The notes beneath the pieces are model-generated. The model had not been told where the DNA came from. It saw only the letters and a list, made by a program, of their open reading frames with translations, and ran no database searches. A program made the position numbers and the translations under genes. From Candidatus Zixiibacteriota bacterium (lineage in GTDB: Bacteria > Zixibacteria > MSB-5A5 > GN15 > JAAZOE01), in contig JAAZOE010000168.1 of NCBI GenBank assembly GCA_012797915.1, positions 1-8,758 of the forward strand: 8,758 nucleotides of DNA. Reading direction: 5' to 3'. The stretch's first letter is position 1; each line of letters starts with the position of its first letter. Below, one piece after another: positions 6,963 through 8,758 of this stretch.

Positions 6963-7913
6963 CTACTCGGTTTTGGTCAAATCGGTTTCGCGTTTGTCGG
7001 CCCCGGACAAAAGAAACAGCACCGCCATCCGGACCGCCTGGCCGTTGGTCACCTGTTCCAGAATCACCGAAGCCGGGCCATCGGCCACTTCGTTGGTGAT
7101 TTCCACGCCGCGATTCATCGGCCCCGGGTGCATGATCGTGTAATTCGGATTCAGCCGGGTCAGCCGCTCGGCGGTGATCCCGAACAGGTTGGTATACTCA
7201 CGCTGGGAGGGGAACAATCCGGCCTGTTGCCGTTCCAGCTGTATTCGCAGGATGTTGACCACGTCCACGCCCTCCATCGCCTCGTCAATATTGGTATAAA
7301 CGTCCACGCCGAATCGCTCGACCTCGTATGGCAGCAGGGTGGTCGGGCCGCAGACAGCCACCGACGCGCCCAGCGTCTTGAGACCCCAGATGTTGGAGCG
7401 GGCGACCCGCGAATGGCGGATATCCCCCACCAGCAGGACCCGCAAGCCGTCGATTTTCTTGTATTTTCGACGGATGGTGAAAATGTCCAACAGCCCCTGG
7501 GTGGGATGTTCATGGGCGCCATCACCGGCGTTGACGATGTTGGCCTCGAGACACTGGGTCAGGTAATACGGCACCCCGGCGGAGGAATGGCGGACGACAA
7601 CCATGTCGATCCGCATGGCTTCGATATTCCGGACGGTGTCCTTCAGGGTCTCCCCTTTTTTCACCGAAGAGGTAGCGGCCGAAAAGCTGATGGTATCGGC
7701 CGACAGCCGTTTCTCGGCCAATTCGAACGATATCCGCGTCCGGGTCGACGGTTCATAGAACAGATTGAGCACGGTCTTGCCCCGCAGCGGCGGGACTTTC
7801 TTGATCGGGCGATCCAGAATCTCCCGGAAACTCTCGGCGGTATCGAGGATGAGATTCAAATCCTCCCGGGGCGCACCCTCAAGCTGAAGCAAGTGTCGGG
7901 TTGACAAACCCAT
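6963..7913 (-). CDS. pyrB: Aspartate carbamoyltransferase catalytic subunit
   Basis: The 316-residue product condenses carbamoyl phosphate with L-aspartate, the committed step of pyrimidine synthesis. The carbamoyl-phosphate site STRTR (56-60) lies in NLFYEPSTRTRISFE. The mobile loop SSVKKGETLKDT carries the active-site Lys (K85/K86). HPTQ is at 136-139, the aspartate-site segment includes GDIRHSRVARSN (163-174), and HPGPMNRGVEI is at 262-272. It is full length. The ATG at 7913 has GGGAG 8 nt upstream. It lies 36 nt after pyrR and 17 nt before pyrC. No pyrI regulatory chain gene is in the window, so the enzyme is probably the unregulated trimer or the PyrB-PyrC complex type, with control placed on transcription by PyrR. 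Confidence 0.98.
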   Translation of the reverse strand: MGLSTRHLLQLEGAPREDLNLILDTAESFREILDRPIKKVPPLRGKTVLNLFYEPSTRTRISFELAEKRLSADTISFSAATSSVKKGETLKDTVRNIEAMRIDMVVVRHSSAGVPYYLTQCLEANIVNAGDGAHEHPTQGLLDIFTIRRKYKKIDGLRVLLVGDIRHSRVARSNIWGLKTLGASVAVCGPTTLLPYEVERFGVDVYTNIDEAMEGVDVVNILRIQLERQQAGLFPSQREYTNLFGITAERLTRLNPNYTIMHPGPMNRGVEITNEVADGPASVILEQVTNGQAVRMAVLFLLSGADKRETDLTKTE

Positions 7914-7949
7914 CGTACGTTCTCCCTGTCTGCGAGTTCCTGATGGCGG

Positions 7950-8501
7950 CTATTTGGCCGCCGCCAGCGATAACACCACTTCGTCCACGCCGTCCCGTTC
8001 AACAAAGCGAACCTGGACGTCATCGTCGAAACCGGTGGGAATATTCTTGCCGACGTAATCGGCCCGGATCGGCAGTTGGCGATGCCCGCGATCGACCAGG
8101 ACGGCCAGTTGGATCGTCTTCGGCCGGCCGAAATCGATCAGCTGCGACAGCGCCGCCCGGATAGTCCGCCCGGTGTACAGGACGTCATCGACCAAAATCA
8201 GATTTTTGCCGTCGATGTCGAACAGGATTTCCGTTTGACGGACTTCGGGCAGGTCGGGATTGTAGTTGACGTCGTCGCGGTACAGGTTGATATCCATCAA
8301 CCCCACCGGAACGGCTATCCCCTCGATCCCTTCGATGGCCTGGGCCAGACGGGCGGCCAGATTCGCGCCGCGGGTCAGGATACCGACAATCACCAGCGAT
8401 TCCGCCCCGCCGTTGCGTTCCAGAATTTCGTGGGCGATCCGGGTGATGGCCCGGTCGATCGCCTGTTTATCCATGAATTGGATGGCGTCACTCTTCGTCA
8501 C
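7950..8501 (-). CDS. pyrR: PyrR, RNA-binding pyrimidine attenuator and uracil phosphoribosyltransferase
   Basis: The 183-residue protein matches Bacillus PyrR in length and in long stretches: ITRIAHEILERN, ILTRGANLAARL, LYRDD, the PRPP loop LILVDDVLYTGRTIRAAL (101-118), and the signature LAVLVDRGHRQLPIRADYVGKNIPT. PyrR senses UMP/UTP against PRPP and binds a conserved hairpin in pyr mRNA to promote attenuation; many members also make UMP from uracil. A good target hairpin lies in this gene's own leader (8580-8611). I chose GTG at 8501 because GAGG sits 6 nt upstream and it gives the family length. An in-frame ATG at 8474 would trim nine residues and has less support. The start overlaps the end of a 27-codon leader ORF by 14 nt, so its translation may be coupled. 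Confidence 0.97.
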   Translation of the reverse strand: MTKSDAIQFMDKQAIDRAITRIAHEILERNGGAESLVIVGILTRGANLAARLAQAIEGIEGIAVPVGLMDINLYRDDVNYNPDLPEVRQTEILFDIDGKNLILVDDVLYTGRTIRAALSQLIDFGRPKTIQLAVLVDRGHRQLPIRADYVGKNIPTGFDDDVQVRFVERDGVDEVVLSLAAAK

Positions 8502-8571
8502 GATGAACCTCGGATAAAAAAATATCGGGAAGGGTCGTCCCGATACCGCGTGTAATGGATTGTGGCAACAC
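8488..8571 (-). CDS. Putative 27-codon pyr leader peptide
   Basis: A GTG at 8571 is preceded by AAAGGAG (8584-8578) at 6-nt spacing, the best ribosome site in the window. The frame begins MLPQSITRG, crosses the whole intrinsic terminator including its T run (…LPDIFLSEV…), and stops with TGA at 8490-8488, 14 nt inside pyrR. A TTG one codon later is an alternative start. The peptide itself shows no known motif; its value is probably positional. A ribosome translating it would melt the terminator and deliver ribosomes to the pyrR start, while the PyrR hairpin covers its ribosome site. A similar occlusion of a leader ORF by PyrR is known in Mycobacterium smegmatis. Existence is inferred only from the ribosome site, frame and placement. 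Confidence 0.5.
   Translation of the reverse strand: MLPQSITRGIGTTLPDIFLSEVHRDEE
8516..8545 (-). terminator. Intrinsic attenuator terminator in the pyr leader
   Basis: On the transcript, TATCGGGA (8545-8538) and TCCCGATA (8530-8523) form an 8-bp perfect stem with a 7-nt loop, directly followed by seven U (8522-8516). This is a textbook Rho-independent terminator, placed only 15 nt before the pyrR start and about 35 nt after the PyrR hairpin. Its location in front of a pyr operon marks it as the attenuator rather than the end of the upstream gene. Confidence 0.92.
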
Positions 8572-8598
8572 CGCTCTCTCCTTTACGGTCTCTCCGGA
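8539..8598 (-). promoter_or_regulatory. Candidate antiterminator pairing
   Basis: On the transcript GAGACCG (8592-8586) can pair with CGGUAUC (8548-8542) at six of seven positions. After a three-base bulge, UCC (8598-8596) can continue with GGG (8541-8539). The pairing uses both the right half of the PyrR hairpin and the left arm of the terminator, so it excludes both, as the Bacillus mechanism requires. It was derived by hand, and no folding energy was calculated. Confidence 0.5.
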
Positions 8599-8611
8599 CC
8601 TGTTTAAAAGG
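8580..8611 (-). promoter_or_regulatory. PyrR RNA-binding hairpin (anti-antiterminator)
   Basis: On the transcript the lower stem is CCUUU (8611-8607) with AAAGG (8584-8580). A purine-rich internal bulge follows, then the upper stem GGUC (8600-8597) with GACC (8590-8587), closed by the hexaloop CGGAGA (8596-8591). This fits the known PyrR consensus ARUCCNGNGAGGYU: the UCCNGNGAG core is exact, and departures in the stem are compensated (A-U to G-C, U-G to U-A). Bound PyrR-UMP would stabilise it, preventing the antiterminator and allowing the terminator at 8516-8545. Its 3' arm is also part of the ribosome site of the leader ORF. Confidence 0.9.
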
Positions 8612-8612
8612 C

Positions 8613-8647
8613 TGCCGCCAAGATATGCCCCCGGCCGGCGGTGTCAA
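8613..8647 (-). promoter_or_regulatory. Promoter of the pyr operon
   Basis: TTGACA (8647-8642) is a perfect -35 box, followed after 16 nt by TATCTT (8625-8620; four of six consensus bases). Transcription should begin near A8613, so the PyrR hairpin starts only about two bases from the 5' end of the mRNA. The stop codon of the upstream gene (TGA, 8646-8644) lies within the -35 box. Confidence 0.75.
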
Positions 8648-8757
8648 GGGCTAAATTCATCCAGCGCGAAAATATCGCCCGGATCGGTCGTCGTGGCCGT
8701 GCCCCCCGTCTCCTGCTGATACTGAATCACTTCCGGCACCGCCAAGAGAGTTTCGGA
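8644..8757 (-). CDS. C-terminal tail of an unidentified protein (partial, 5' end outside window)
   Basis: One minus-strand frame is open from the window edge to TGA at 8644, giving 37 residues that include LLAVPEVIQYQQETGG and end in an acidic DPGDIFALDEFSP. The composition looks coding, and another frame (starting at 8758) stays open only a little less far, so the choice rests mainly on the natural residue content. No family can be named from so little. No terminator separates it from the pyr promoter, so some readthrough into the pyr leader is possible, where the attenuator would still act. Confidence 0.45.
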   Translation of the reverse strand, partial: SETLLAVPEVIQYQQETGGTATTTDPGDIFALDEFSP

Positions 8758-8758
8758 C

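Overview
All genes in this 8.76 kb window read leftward, on the minus strand, so transcription runs from high to low coordinates. The DNA is GC-rich with short gaps, frequent 1-26 nt gene overlaps, and some TTG and GTG starts. It looks like chromosomal DNA from a free-living bacterium. PyrR-controlled pyrimidine genes beside an envelope glycan cluster fit a Gram-positive-type regulatory system or an uncultured FCB-like phylum such as Zixibacteria. That placement is a guess; no rRNA or tRNA is present to settle it. I see no mobile element, CRISPR array or RNA gene.

Right part (8758 down to 5179): the 3' tail of an unidentified gene ends at 8644, and its stop codon lies inside the -35 box of a promoter. 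That promoter opens a pyrimidine operon whose short leader can be read in detail. The transcript begins almost directly with a PyrR RNA-binding hairpin (8580-8611). A 27-codon leader ORF follows (8571-8488), whose Shine-Dalgarno sequence is the 3' arm of that hairpin. Inside the leader ORF lies an intrinsic terminator (8516-8545). Then come pyrR (regulator), pyrB (aspartate carbamoyltransferase), pyrC (dihydroorotase) and a small four-helix membrane protein of unknown function. When UMP is plentiful, PyrR should hold the hairpin, which would both favour the terminator and hide the leader ORF's ribosome site. When UMP is low, an alternative antiterminator pairing and leader translation would both let RNA polymerase through.

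Left part (5178 down to 1): a 137-nt gap holds a second sigma70-type promoter with a perfect palindrome in its spacer. It drives a tightly overlapping cluster of four envelope or glycan genes: a GT-C (GT39-like) integral-membrane glycosyltransferase with a C-terminal TPR-like tail, a DPM-type family 2 glycosyltransferase with two C-terminal membrane helices, a family 4 glycosyltransferase, and a flippase-like protein of the LPG_synthase_TM/UPF0104 family cut by the window edge. The likely logic is that the GT2 charges a polyprenyl phosphate with a sugar, the GT-C enzyme uses that donor on the far side of the membrane, the GT4 extends a glycan on the cytoplasmic side, and the UPF0104-type protein supports lipid or sugar-lipid transfer. 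The final acceptor is not visible here.

The most interesting part is the pyr leader, where PyrR-dependent attenuation and occlusion of a leader ORF appear to be combined in about 125 nt.
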